From contig JARCOQ010000228.1 of NCBI GenBank assembly GCA_029207755.1, forward strand, positions 62,001 to 126,000: 64,000 nt of DNA. The letters are read 5' to 3'. The notes beneath the pieces are model-generated. The model worked only from the letters and a program-made list of their open reading frames with translations. It was not told the origin of the DNA and made no database searches. A program made the translations under genes and the position numbers. The stretch is from Chamaea fasciata (taxonomy: Eukaryota; Chordata; Aves; Passeriformes; Sylviidae). The stretch's first letter is position 1; every line of letters starts with the position of its first letter. This document shows positions 9,293 to 18,390 of the stretch, piece after piece.

Positions 9293-9715
9293 GGGGGACA
9301 GCTGCACTACCGCTCTTTGCCCACAGGGTGGCAGCACTGCCGCACGGCTCCGGCGGGACGGTCATGGGGGGCAGCTGCACTACCGCTCTTTGCCCACAGG
9401 GTGGCAGCATTGCCGCACAGATCAGGCGGGACGGGCGGGAGGGACAGCTGCACTACCGCTCTTTGCCCACACGATGGCAGCATTGCCGCACAGATCAGGC
9501 GGGACGGGCGGGAGGGACAGCTGCACTACCGCTGTTTGCCCACACGGTGGCAGCATTGCCGCACAGATCAGGCGGGACGGGCGGGAGGGACAGCTGCACT
9601 ACCGCTGTTTGCCCACACGGTGGCAGCATTGCCGCACAGATCGGACGGGCCGGGCGGGGGGGAAGCTGCACTACCGCTCTCCGCCCACAGGGTGGCAGCA
9701 CTGCCGGGCGGCGGC
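9293..9715. repeat. 72-74-bp tandem repeat (six units) with CTCF-like cores
   Basis: Six direct units start with GCTGCACTACCGCT at 9,301, 9,373, 9,447, 9,520, 9,593 and 9,665. Each has a block of the type CCACAGGGTGGCAGCA, which matches 12 of 14 positions of a CTCF core written CCACYAGRKGGCRS; in three middle units the block is CCACACGRTGGCAGCA. The same block forms a short hairpin (GGCAG...CTGCC in units 1 and 6). Long open frames here, rich in His, Ala, Gly and Arg, come from the repeat and are not annotated. Six same-orientation sites would be a plausible boundary element; binding is not shown. Confidence 0.9.
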
Positions 9716-9849
9716 GCGGAGCGGAGCCATAAACGAACGTGCCCAGAAATGCCCTTCCGAACAGCCTCCGGAATAAATGGCCCAAAAGACCCCCGAGCAC
9801 ACCTGCGAGAACCCTGCCAGCAACCAGACCGAAACAAAAAAGCCTTTCG

Positions 9850-10260
9850 TTCAGGCTCTATTTCAATATTTTTTATCTTTGTGATTCTGATATTTACATT
9901 AATCATTACAATTCAGCTTTTATATTATGTACATTATACATCATGTATTATGTTTATTATACTATTATATTTATTATATATATTAAGTATAGAAAGTTAT
10001 ATATAAAATAATTTATTATTTATTATGTAATGTTATAAATAATAATACATTTCATTGAAATATCATGATTATGTACATTATAGATGTTTATATTATGTAT
10101 ATTATATATATTTATAAAACGTGTAGTATGTAATAATATATTGTGTATTTATTATTTATATTATTTTTCATATCCTATACTTTTTGTTATTTTTCTTTTT
10201 CATTATTTTTTAATTCGTTTGTTTATATTTTAAACGATATTTTACACTAGATGAATTCAT
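9850..10260. repeat. Extreme AT-rich low-complexity island
   Basis: This is about 400 bp made almost wholly of A and T, with repeated TTATTATAT, TATTTATT and ATGTACATTATA strings, and it directly follows GC-rich repeats. It could act as an unwinding or matrix-attachment region, or be simple decay of a microsatellite. No gene is present. Confidence 0.85.
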
Positions 10261-11130
10261 TAACCTAACACATCAGAAACACAATTAATTTGAATTAAAT
10301 GAGCCTGGTTTTCTAAGGGGTAAAGTTTTAATCTTTATTCAAATAATATGGGCATGTTTTCTCTTTCTCTATGGTTTTTTTTTGGTGGGTTGCGGGGGAG
10401 TTTAGTTTGTGGGTTTTCTTTTTTTGTTCGCTTTGTTTTGGAGTTCTTTGCTAATAAACAAGCAGGGTCGGAGAGTTACAAAATAAAACGTCTACTTTGT
10501 TTTTATTGCCCCCTCTGAAATACGCCTCGACAGCCTGGACAGCAGGCTGCTGCTGGTAACACTGTGCACGGGTAGGAGGAGACCTGGTCGGGGCTGGGAA
10601 GGAAAAAACGGCACCACGGTGGTCACAGCTTTCTCCCTTCAGGAGTTTTATGGAGCAGAAAATACAGAGCTTTTGCCAACTGCGCTCTCTGTGACATCCC
10701 GACGTCCAGCGGGCACCGAGGTCATTTCTCATCTTTCTTGCCAACAGCCAAACCCCCAGGCGCCCGGGGGAAGAAAGAGTATGGGGAAAAAAAAAAGGAA
10801 CAAAGAAAACATGAAAAAATAAACCAAAACTATAGAAAATAATAAATAAAATTAAAATACCAAAAGAAAAAAAAATTTCAAAGTAACAAAAAAGTGGAAA
10901 AAAAATTTAAACAAAAAATTAAAATAAAAAACTAAAAGTAGTTTTAACAAGTAAATAAATAGCTAAAGAAAAAAATATAAAAATTAAAAAACGGAAGAAA
11001 AAGTCTTTGAAAAACCACAAAACGCAACATGAGAAACCACAACAAAAGAGCATAAAAATACAAAAATAACAAGAAATAAAATACAAAATTAAATAAATGC
11101 AGCTTTCACCTCCTGCCACTGCCTAAAAAA
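10261..11130. other. A/T-rich unique sequence with an unassigned minus-strand frame
   Basis: It includes T-rich and G/T-rich stretches (10,370-10,440), a minus-strand frame of about 97 codons (10,451-10,744) with mixed composition but no recognised family, and an A-rich tract (10,780-11,100) of the AAAATAAA/GAAAA type. A minus-strand AATAAA lies near 10,505. The frame may be part of a 3' untranslated region. Only the first 493 bases are inside the duplication as far as the window shows. Confidence 0.35.
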
Positions 11131-13180
11131 GCACCATGGCTTTCCTCAATTATGCAGCAATAAGGGAAACAAACCCAGTGCCCCCCAGAACAGAAGGTTT
11201 TCTAGACAATTCCCACTTTTGCTTGGAAACAAATTCTATTTTAGTGGGAAGCTCATTTTGGACAAACACCCAAATGTGCCAAGGTAGGAAAGAACCAGCC
11301 CCCTGTGTCCAAGGAACAGCAGCTAGGCCTGGATTCAGGTTTTAATGGCATTTATGTAATTAAAAATGCAGTAAATTGAACTTTACAAAGAGATGAATCA
11401 TGGCAAATAAATACTTCAACGTTTTCTTGGGAATTCACAGAATTTTGTGGAGATGGTGCTGGACAATTCCTGATTTACCAACATTAATTGGGTAAATTTC
11501 CTTGGAAATGTGCTCTACAAGGTGCAAAAATTCCAATTAGGATGGAAAATTGGAATAAATAAATATTCCCTTACTAAAATCAGAGAGAAAATCAGAGTTA
11601 TTCCTTCAAATAAAAGGAAGGAATAACATCTAAATCCAAGCTTGCCTGGAAAACAAGCTCAGGAATTTCTAACATTGAAAACTTTTGCAAGAGTCATGAA
11701 GTTGGTGAAAGTTCATGGAATGATGATTTAAAATCTGCTTCCTCTGCTCTAATTTAAAGGGAAGTGGGAATTCAACAGGTCCAGTTACTCCTATCCAACC
11801 TTGGACTGGGATAAGGCCTTCCAGTGGCTTCACTTCCTACTGGCTCTCTCCTTTTTGCCCACAACCTGGAAGAGGAAAAGCAACAGGAATAAAGTCTCAA
11901 ACAGGATGGCCTTGGTCCAGGCAGACTGAAATGCAGCTCCCAGGGAGGGAGGCCAGGCTGTGCCTCGGGGAGCTCCGGGAATCTGGGATTGCCCGTGGGA
12001 TTCAAGGGCTGGAAAAGCACACCCACCTGCCAGGTTCAGTGCTGGGACCGAGCAAGGCCGGGGCTCGGGGGCAGCAGTCAGAGCTGGGACTGCAGGAGAA
12101 CACCCCAAACCCGGGTTAAACATCCGGCACGACACGCAGCACGCTCCGGGAGAAACTCGGGTGGGAGAAGCCCCGGGATGCTCCACGTTCCTTGCCCTTG
12201 GCAGCTGTGCCAGGGCCTCCATCAGAATGCTGACCTCACCGTGCAGCTCCTACAAAATAGGAGAACTTATGGGAATCGCCCAGCAATCCATGGACTTCCA
12301 GTTATTAAGAACCACAGCTGCAGCGAAAGGTGCCCAAACTCTACTGCAAACCAGCAGGTCTGAGGAGACGCAGGGATTTATTCCTGAGGGGACACAAGGA
12401 TCCCTCAGCCAGCCAGGATTTCTCCCAGGCTCTTCCCACTGCTCTCTGAGGACACAAACAGCAGTTTTTCCCTGGAGTTCCCCTTTCCAACAATGCCAAG
12501 ACTCATGTTCTCCTCCAACCCCAGGTTCAGGAAGGAAAGTAGGAATATTATCACTGCACAGACTGTCCAGGAGGGTGTGACTGAGGCAGCAGCACCAGCT
12601 CCCACTCCACTGCTGCTCTGGATTCCTGAGCAGCTCCTTTCCATCCTGCCCTTCCCAGCACCATTCCCTGGGTGCCATGTCCACAGACACCTTCTCCATG
12701 CCGCTTAAAACCCACAGACACCAACAGAAAGGAGATCAAAAATCAATTCACATGCTGCTAGTCAGAGAGAATGGGAGAGGCCTAAAAATCTGCATTTATT
12801 TTAGAACACTAGAGCAATTTCTTCATGACCCTGACTATCAGTGATGGGCAGATAAACACCTTCTTTAACTTACTACCTGCAAAAACATCAAGTTTCAAGT
12901 TTAGTAAAGATAAAATTTTGCTGCAAAAATAAAAGAGGTGGGATGTTGGTGTTAGTGCTTTAACCTTCGGACATTAGCGGGTATTTGTAAAACAAATTCA
13001 TTATTGAAGCAGCTAACTTGAAAATAAGGGGGTTTTACAATAAAGTTGACCAAAAAAGAGTCTCAAAATTAAGATATAGGTTGCACAAATATTTAAGAAA
13101 AAAAAAGTTGTCTTTCGTGCATATAACCTGCCAGCCTCTCATGTTTTCAGTCCTTAGCATTTATTTTTACCAAGGTGATG
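11131..13180. other. Unique non-satellite sequence, no gene assigned
   Basis: About 2 kb of ordinary composition. Minor open frames at 11,960-12,580 (plus) and 12,250-12,699 (minus) overlap each other and lack domains or start context. No transposable element was recognised by eye. Confidence 0.4.
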
Positions 13181-14275
13181 ACTAAAACCTTGTCAAAAGC
13201 TCAAAAAAAAAAACAATCCAGGACAAGGCAGGTGTTTTCCCAAGTACCCCCAGTGTGGAGCTGTGTCAGCCACAAGTGTTTGCTCCCTCAGCCCAGCCCG
13301 GAGCAGGCTCCAGCTGCTGCCCAGGGGGGTTACCAAGGGACTCACCTGTTTCAAGCTGTAAATGCAGGTGGCCTGCACTGGAGTGCCAATAAATGTGAAA
13401 TATGTGACTCTCACCTTGAATAGCGATCGATCTTCTCAGGGGAGCCCCTCACCCAGGATGGGGGGCTCTGCCACGGATTTCATCCCTCTGCATCTGAAAG
13501 AAAGTTGGGACAAAAGTCAGAGTGCTGCAGGATACCTTGACAGCTCCACACATCTTGTGGCAATCTAGGAATACCCTCTACAGTCTAACTACACCCCACA
13601 TCACAAATTTCAAGCCCCCAGCACTATTATCCTATTACCCCCACACCCAGACTGAGCATCAAGGCAGAGCAGCTCCAGGCCAAACACACACCAACACCCG
13701 TGACACAGCACAGGACAAACGAGGGGACACAACAGGGATAGAAAACTCTGGCAAGAAAAATGACCCTGAGGGTCCAGAGAACTCGGAATGAGATGACCGA
13801 GGTGAGAAGGAAGGTGAGCTGGCCAGGCTCAGAGAACCCTGCAGGAACAAGATGCCATCGGGATGACTTATCCCAAGAAATGCAGAGATGGATGCCCGAG
13901 AACCCTACGGTCAGAATCCTCGACCTGTCTTTGCATTCTCACAAGACCTAACCCGCCGAATGGATCAGGGCGGTGCACGGCTGTCAGTACAGCTCAGAAC
14001 AAGACCTGAAAAGGCATCGGACTGGATGCTTGTGAAGAGAGATGGATTCTGATGAGTGTCCGAGCAGCTGAGACAAAGGCACCTGGCTGAGGAGCACAGA
14101 GATCAGAAATGCTAAGACTGATGCCAGAGGTTTTGACAGGCGCCTGAAAAGACTAAAGGAAAAGACAAGACACCCAAAAGACACAAAGTGCACAACAGAC
14201 ACAACACACCCTGGGACTGCTCTGCCCTGCACACCTCAGCACTGTGATCCAGAATGAGACTTTCCCTTATTGTAG
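13181..14275. other. Unique sequence with scattered splice-like sites
   Basis: On the minus strand TTTCTTTCAG (near 13,496), AAACAG|GTGAGT (near 13,343) and TTCAAG|GTGAGA (near 13,418) are good splice matches. A short minus-strand frame between them contains FTFIGTPVQATCIYSLKQ, which reads like protein. The segments do not join in one phase, so no exon is annotated. From 13,670 to 14,240 the sequence is A/G/C-mixed with no recognisable product. Confidence 0.3.
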
Positions 14276-16020
14276 CCTAAGGGGTCACATCTGGGACATC
14301 CCCATCTCCAAACCCGACTCAAAAAATCCCTCCCGCTGACCCCTGCCCTGGCACCCCGCTTTCATCCTCTCCCTAGTTCCGAGCCCTCCACTTATCTCTC
14401 AGATGTCTGGGGAGGTGAATCCACGCTGGGTCCCAAAGAAGGCCGCCTATGCCTCTGGGAAATTCCTCCTGTCACTTGCCTGCTGTCTCCTAGTCAGCTA
14501 CAATAAAGAAAACCAAACATCAAAGCATAATCTTAGCTGCACATCAGCCAAAAACCAGCAGCTCTGCTACTCACCGTCTCTTAAGCAGGACCGGGTCCTC
14601 GGGCCCCGTGTGTGCTTCAGCTGAGCTCGGAGGCTGACGCTCGCAGCGCCAAAGCCTTAGAGGCATTACTGGCACTGAGCCCACCCACCGTGGCCTCCAT
14701 TAGGGCTGTGAGCATCCCCGGTTAGAGCAGGACAGGAACGCAGGGTGGACATCCCCGGTGAACCTCAACCCTGTGGACTCGGCCCCACCACTGTCACTTC
14801 CTGCCTGGCCCTAGCTTAGGGTTACTGCCTGCACCTCTCAGGACTTCTGGCATTGCCTTGCCATTAGGATTGCTGCCTGCACCTGCTCTCAGGGAAACAG
14901 TGTTGGAAGCAGCACTGTGAGGACCGGGATACCTGTACTCTGACTTGTATCCTAGCCTGTACCCCTGATTTTCACTGTGTGTTCTCTAGTCCTTCAGTCC
15001 TTTACCTCAGCCTCTGTGTGTATCACTGTAACCTCCCCCCTTCTGAACCCTGCTTCTTTTGAGCCCTAGACCTTGCAGCCGGGGACGCTCTGCACCGTTA
15101 GGGTCCCAAGAGCTGTCCCGCACGCAGGACAGGTACATCCACAGTTGTTCCCTGCCTACCCTAAACGTGGCCCTGAGACAGGGCAGAGGCTGACAGAGCC
15201 GAACTCTTTGCGGTGGCAAAAGGCACGAAGCCTTACCAACCGCCGCCTCGAGAGGGAAATCAGGAGCACTTCCACCGGCTGCGGAGAGACAGGGAATCCC
15301 AGGGTGGGTGGGGCGGGAAACCCCCATTATCCCCAGCCCTGCTGGATCCTGCTCCCCACTATCGCTTCCTGCCTGGCCCTAGCCTGACAGTGTCTGCACA
15401 GGTCAGAGCTTCTGGTGTGTTCCTGCACTAGGGCTGCTGCCTGCACCTGCTCTCAGGGGAAGTGTGCTGGTAGCAGTGCTGTGAGGGCCGCTACACCTGT
15501 ACTCTGACTTGTATCCTAGCCTGTTCCCCTGGTTTTCACCGTGTGTCCTCTAGTCCTTGAGTCCTTTACCTCAGCCTCTGTGTGTGTGGCTACACCTCCC
15601 CCCTTCTAAACCCAACTTCTTTAGAGCCCTACACCTCGCAGCCAGGCCTTCTGGCATTGTCCTGCATAAGGGCTCCTGCCTGTACCCGCACTCAGGGAAA
15701 CGGGCATGTCTTTAGGGCTACTCCTTCGGGTTTGGGTCGGGCTGGTACACCTGTACTCTCAATTGGCACATCTTGGACATCCCTATCTCCAAACCTGACT
15801 CAAAAACCCCTCCTGACAAGTCCTGACCCAGCACTCCACTTTCATCCCCTCTGTGGCTCTGAACCCTCCACTTATCTCTTGGACGTCTGGGGATGAGAAT
15901 CCATGTCGGGTGCCACAGAAGGCCGCCTCGCCCTCTGGGAATTTCCTGCTGTCACCGGGCTGCTGTCTCTTATTCGGCTACAAGAAATAAAACAAACATC
16001 GATGTATGATCTCAGCAGAT
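14276..16020. repeat. Internally duplicated block, possibly LTR-derived
   Basis: Two diverged direct copies of about 250 bp lie at about 14,283-14,540 and 15,770-16,015; both contain CCACTTATCTCT, AAGGCCGCCT and GTCTGGGGA. The first ends near AATAAAG and the second near AAATAAAAC. Between them a second family is repeated at a 568-bp spacing: CTTCCTGCCTGGCCCTAGC at 14,797 and 15,365, followed by shared GTACTCTGACTTGTATCCTA and CCTTTACCTCAGCCTCTGTG, with a third partial copy from about 15,646. Paired flanks with poly(A)-type signals suggest a degraded LTR element, but no retroviral coding, primer-binding site or clear TG...CA ends were seen. Confidence 0.5.
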
Positions 16021-16039
16021 CTGTTGGCCAATCGGTCAG

Positions 16040-16450
16040 GGCGTAAGACAAGTGGACCACCTCAAACACACAAACAATAACATAAGCTGAAGAGTTACAC
16101 CGGAAACACCACTACACTTAACTGCATAAATACATAAATTTTCAAACAGACAACCCCAAAAAAATTCCAGCAAAAAAAGCCAACTCTTATCACCCCCAGT
16201 CAAACTACTGAATATAATAAAAACAACCCCACGTCCAATCCCCTCAATAATACTCCAGAACATATACCCAGAGCGCCCCCAAAGTTAAAGACCTCCCACT
16301 AGCCAAATAAAAAGGAAAAAGCCCATGTCTTGCAACCTATATTAATTCATTAACTTAAAGCTTTAAAAATAAACATTAAAGTTTAAACCTTTAGATAACA
16401 CTAGCACACCATAGACGCCAATCCCATCACTACATGCCAAACCAAAACTT
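16040..16450. other. A/C-rich strand-skewed segment of unknown origin
   Basis: The plus strand is rich in A and C and poor in G, with strings such as AACCCCACGTCCAATCCCCT and AAACCTTTAGATAACACTAG. This skew is like the light-strand-sense sequence of vertebrate mitochondrial DNA, so a nuclear mitochondrial insertion is possible. I could not match it to a particular mitochondrial gene. No open frame supports a gene. Confidence 0.3.
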
Positions 16451-16702
16451 ATTTCAACCTTTTGTGCTGCTGCTGCTCGGCACAAAGGTTTGTCCCTCAG
16501 CACCTCCTGAAGTAATGTTCCACGCCCAAGGCCTCCCCCAGCCCCTGTGAGATGAACTCACCATCCTTCCATGAGCCTCACCTGGGAGCCCAGCATAAAC
16601 CCCTCTCCTCCCGCAGCTCCGTGCCAAACTGAGCTCGGGCTCCCCTCTTAAAGCAGTGCTGGCAGGACCCGCCCCCTCGTTATCCTTTACAGCTTACACC
16701 TG

Positions 16703-16826
16703 TCCCCTCATCAGTGTGACAGCTCTCACCTGGGGCTGCTCTGTCCCCTCATCAGTGTGACAGCTCTCACCTGGGGCTGCTCTGTCCCCTCAATCAGCCT
16801 GTGACAGCTCTCACCTGCAGCTGCTG
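16703..16826. repeat. 41-bp tandem repeat, about three units
   Basis: TCCCCTCATCAGTGTGACAG begins units at 16,703 and 16,744, with a diverged third at 16,785. Each unit ends in CTCACCTGGGGCTGCTCTG, where the complement carries a donor-like CAG|GTGAG. It is a short minisatellite of unknown role. Confidence 0.85.
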
Positions 16827-17339
16827 CCAGTCCCTGCCGCTCATTTCCTGGACATTGCACTGTGTGCACTGACACGCTGGGGCACCGGGCTTTCCTTGCT
16901 GTGAATAAGGATCCCTCTTCTCCTGCACGTGCCCAAGGCTGAAACTGGGATTCCACCTCCTAAATTCCGTTTGTGTGAGGTTCACAATTCCTAAGGAAAT
17001 TTCCCAGCAATCGTTACCCTTCATTTACATTTTCTCCTTTGGAATCATTATTACCTTGTCTTTCTGTGCAAGGGTTTCCAAACGTTCATTGGGAGTTCAG
17101 TAGCCGGGTTGGCTTGTTTATAACATAGCTGACAATCCCAGGCTCAATCCAAACACCCAGAGATACAGGGAAATATGGAGACAGTTTATAAATACTGCCC
17201 ACCTCTGACCCTGAATTCTTCATCGCACATCCTTGGAGCAGATTTACTCCATCCTTTCTTCCCAGCAGCACCTCTCCAGCACAAATCTCACTTCTCACAC
17301 CTGTTTCTTCCCACAAACCAAACAGAAATCTACTACAGG
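16827..17339. other. Unique spacer left of the promoter-like island
   Basis: About 0.5 kb of mixed composition with no recognised gene, repeat or regulatory site. A minus-strand frame near 17,086-17,358 lacks any domain. Confidence 0.4.
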
Positions 17340-17610
17340 GCGAGGCGGGGAGGGGCAAGGCCGGTCTCGGCGCAGAGCCCCCGGGCCCTCAGGGCGGGCC
17401 GGGGGGACCGGAGCAGAGCCCGGGCCGGGTTGGAGCCGGAGCCGGTCTGAGGGCGGAGGCCCCGGGCCCTCAGCGCGGGCCGGGGGGCGGGGGCGGTTCC
17501 CGGGGCCCGCTGTCCAATCAGCACTGCCGATGCCTCAGCGAGCCCGCCAATCGCGGGGATTCAAAAGGGTGGCGGAAGTAGCTGCTGCTCTATGGGCTCG
17601 GTGAGGAACG
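17340..17610 (+). promoter_or_regulatory. CpG-rich promoter-like region with two CCAAT boxes and a CDE/CHR-like site
   Basis: A GC-rich stretch leads to CCAAT at 17,514 and again at 17,547 (33 bp apart, same orientation), then CGCGGGG next to TTCAAA (17,560-17,565), which is TTTGAA on the other strand, and CGGAAG at 17,573 (ETS-type). Paired CCAAT boxes about 31-33 bp apart upstream of a CDE/CHR pair are the known layout of many cell-cycle-regulated promoters. An ATG at 17,592 is followed by TCG|GTGAGG, a donor, so a tiny first coding exon is possible. There is no TATA box. The transcript, if any, would run towards the GC-box array and module B. Function is inferred from motif layout only. 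Confidence 0.45.
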
Positions 17611-17719
17611 CCCCGGTGGGGTCCCGGCGCCGTGCACTTGGGACCCGCCCCGCGCCCCTGAAGCCGCGCCCCCGGTACTGCCCGGCCCCGGCTGCCTCCG
17701 GGCCCCGCCTCACAGAGCC

Positions 17720-18019
17720 CCGGCTCCGCCCCGGCCCCGCCCCGAGCCCGCCCCGGCTCTGCCCCTGCTCCGCCCCGAGCCCACCCCGAGCCCGCCCCGG
17801 CTCCGCCCCGAGCCCGCCCCGGCTCCGCCCAGAGCCCGCCCCGGATCCGCCCCGAGCCCGCCTCGGCTCCGCCCCGAGCCCGCCCCGGATCCGCCCCGGA
17901 TCCGCCCCGAGCCCGCCCCGGATCCGCCCCGAGCCCGCCCCGAGCCCGCCCCGGATCCGCCCCGAGCCCGCCCCGGCTCCGCCCCGAGCCCGCCCCGGCT
18001 CCGCCCCGAGCACGCCCCG
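17720..18019. repeat. 24-bp GC-box minisatellite
   Basis: About 12 units alternate CCCGAGCCCGCC and CCGGCTCCGCC or CCGGATCCGCC, a 24-bp period with 12-bp half-units. Each half contains CCGCCCC, the complement of the GGGGCGG Sp1-type GC box, giving some two dozen GC boxes in 300 bp. Open frames are Pro/Ala/Arg-rich and driven by composition. Its place just downstream of CCAAT boxes suggests an expanded promoter or 5' transcribed region. Confidence 0.88.
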
Positions 18020-18390
18020 GCTTGGGGGCGGGACCATCGCCCGCGACCCCGCCCCGCCCCTCGCAGCTGAGCCGAGCCGAGCCGAGCCGAGGTTGCTCGC
18101 GGCCCTGCGCGGAGCCAGGCGGGGCCGGGAATGGGAGCGGGCGTTCTGGTTCGGGTCCTGTCAGTGTCGGCTGCGGCTCCCGAGAGGTGCGGCCCCCCCC
18201 CGGCGGGCGGGTTGTGGGTCTCGGGGCCTGAGGCCCAAGCTGGCGTTGCGGTCGGGATCGGGATCGGGACCGGGATCGCTGCGGGCGGCAGGAGCCGCTC
18301 CTGCTCCGCCTGCAGCCGGAGCTGCGCTGGGGTCCTGCCGGGGCTCTGGGCACGGGAGGACGGCGGCGGCGATTTCCTCTGATAACCTCT
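18020..18390 (+). promoter_or_regulatory. CpG-rich segment joining the island to module B
   Basis: It includes a GAGCC pentamer run (18,070-18,090), a GGGATC run near 18,255-18,285 and a GGCGGCGGC string, then joins module sequence at GATATCGAC (18,391). In the other nine module copies this join point is preceded by the module head rather than by this island. It looks like the 5' end of a transcription unit cut off by, or fused to, the module. No gene product is recognised. Confidence 0.35.

Larger units (their letters stand above)
1..10753. repeat. Left copy of an apparently exact 10.75-kb duplication
   Basis: This segment recurs at 53,248-64,000 with a constant offset of 53,247 bp. Every landmark compared matches in order and spacing: the satellite, one 1.3-kb module, the exon-like segments, the tRNA-like relic, the 347-bp and 73-bp tandem repeats and the AT island. 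Length-unstable runs also agree: the 19-A run near 5,892 and the 18-G run near 1,646 have the same lengths in the other copy. The match reaches both window edges, so the true duplication may extend beyond 64,000 and upstream of base 1. It may be a macrosatellite unit of about 53 kb or an assembly duplication. No full base-by-base alignment could be run. Confidence 0.95.

Noticed and set aside
9089..10006. Plus-strand frame of about 305 codons over the 73-bp repeat
   Set aside because: It is made of repeat-encoded residues and then low-complexity AT sequence, with overlapping frames of similar length in other phases. No protein family fits.
13343..13425. Short minus-strand segment containing GTPVQATCIYSLKQ that resembles part of a beta-propeller domain such as a sema domain
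   Set aside because: It is too short to assign, its acceptor is unclear, and neighbouring splice-like segments do not share phase.
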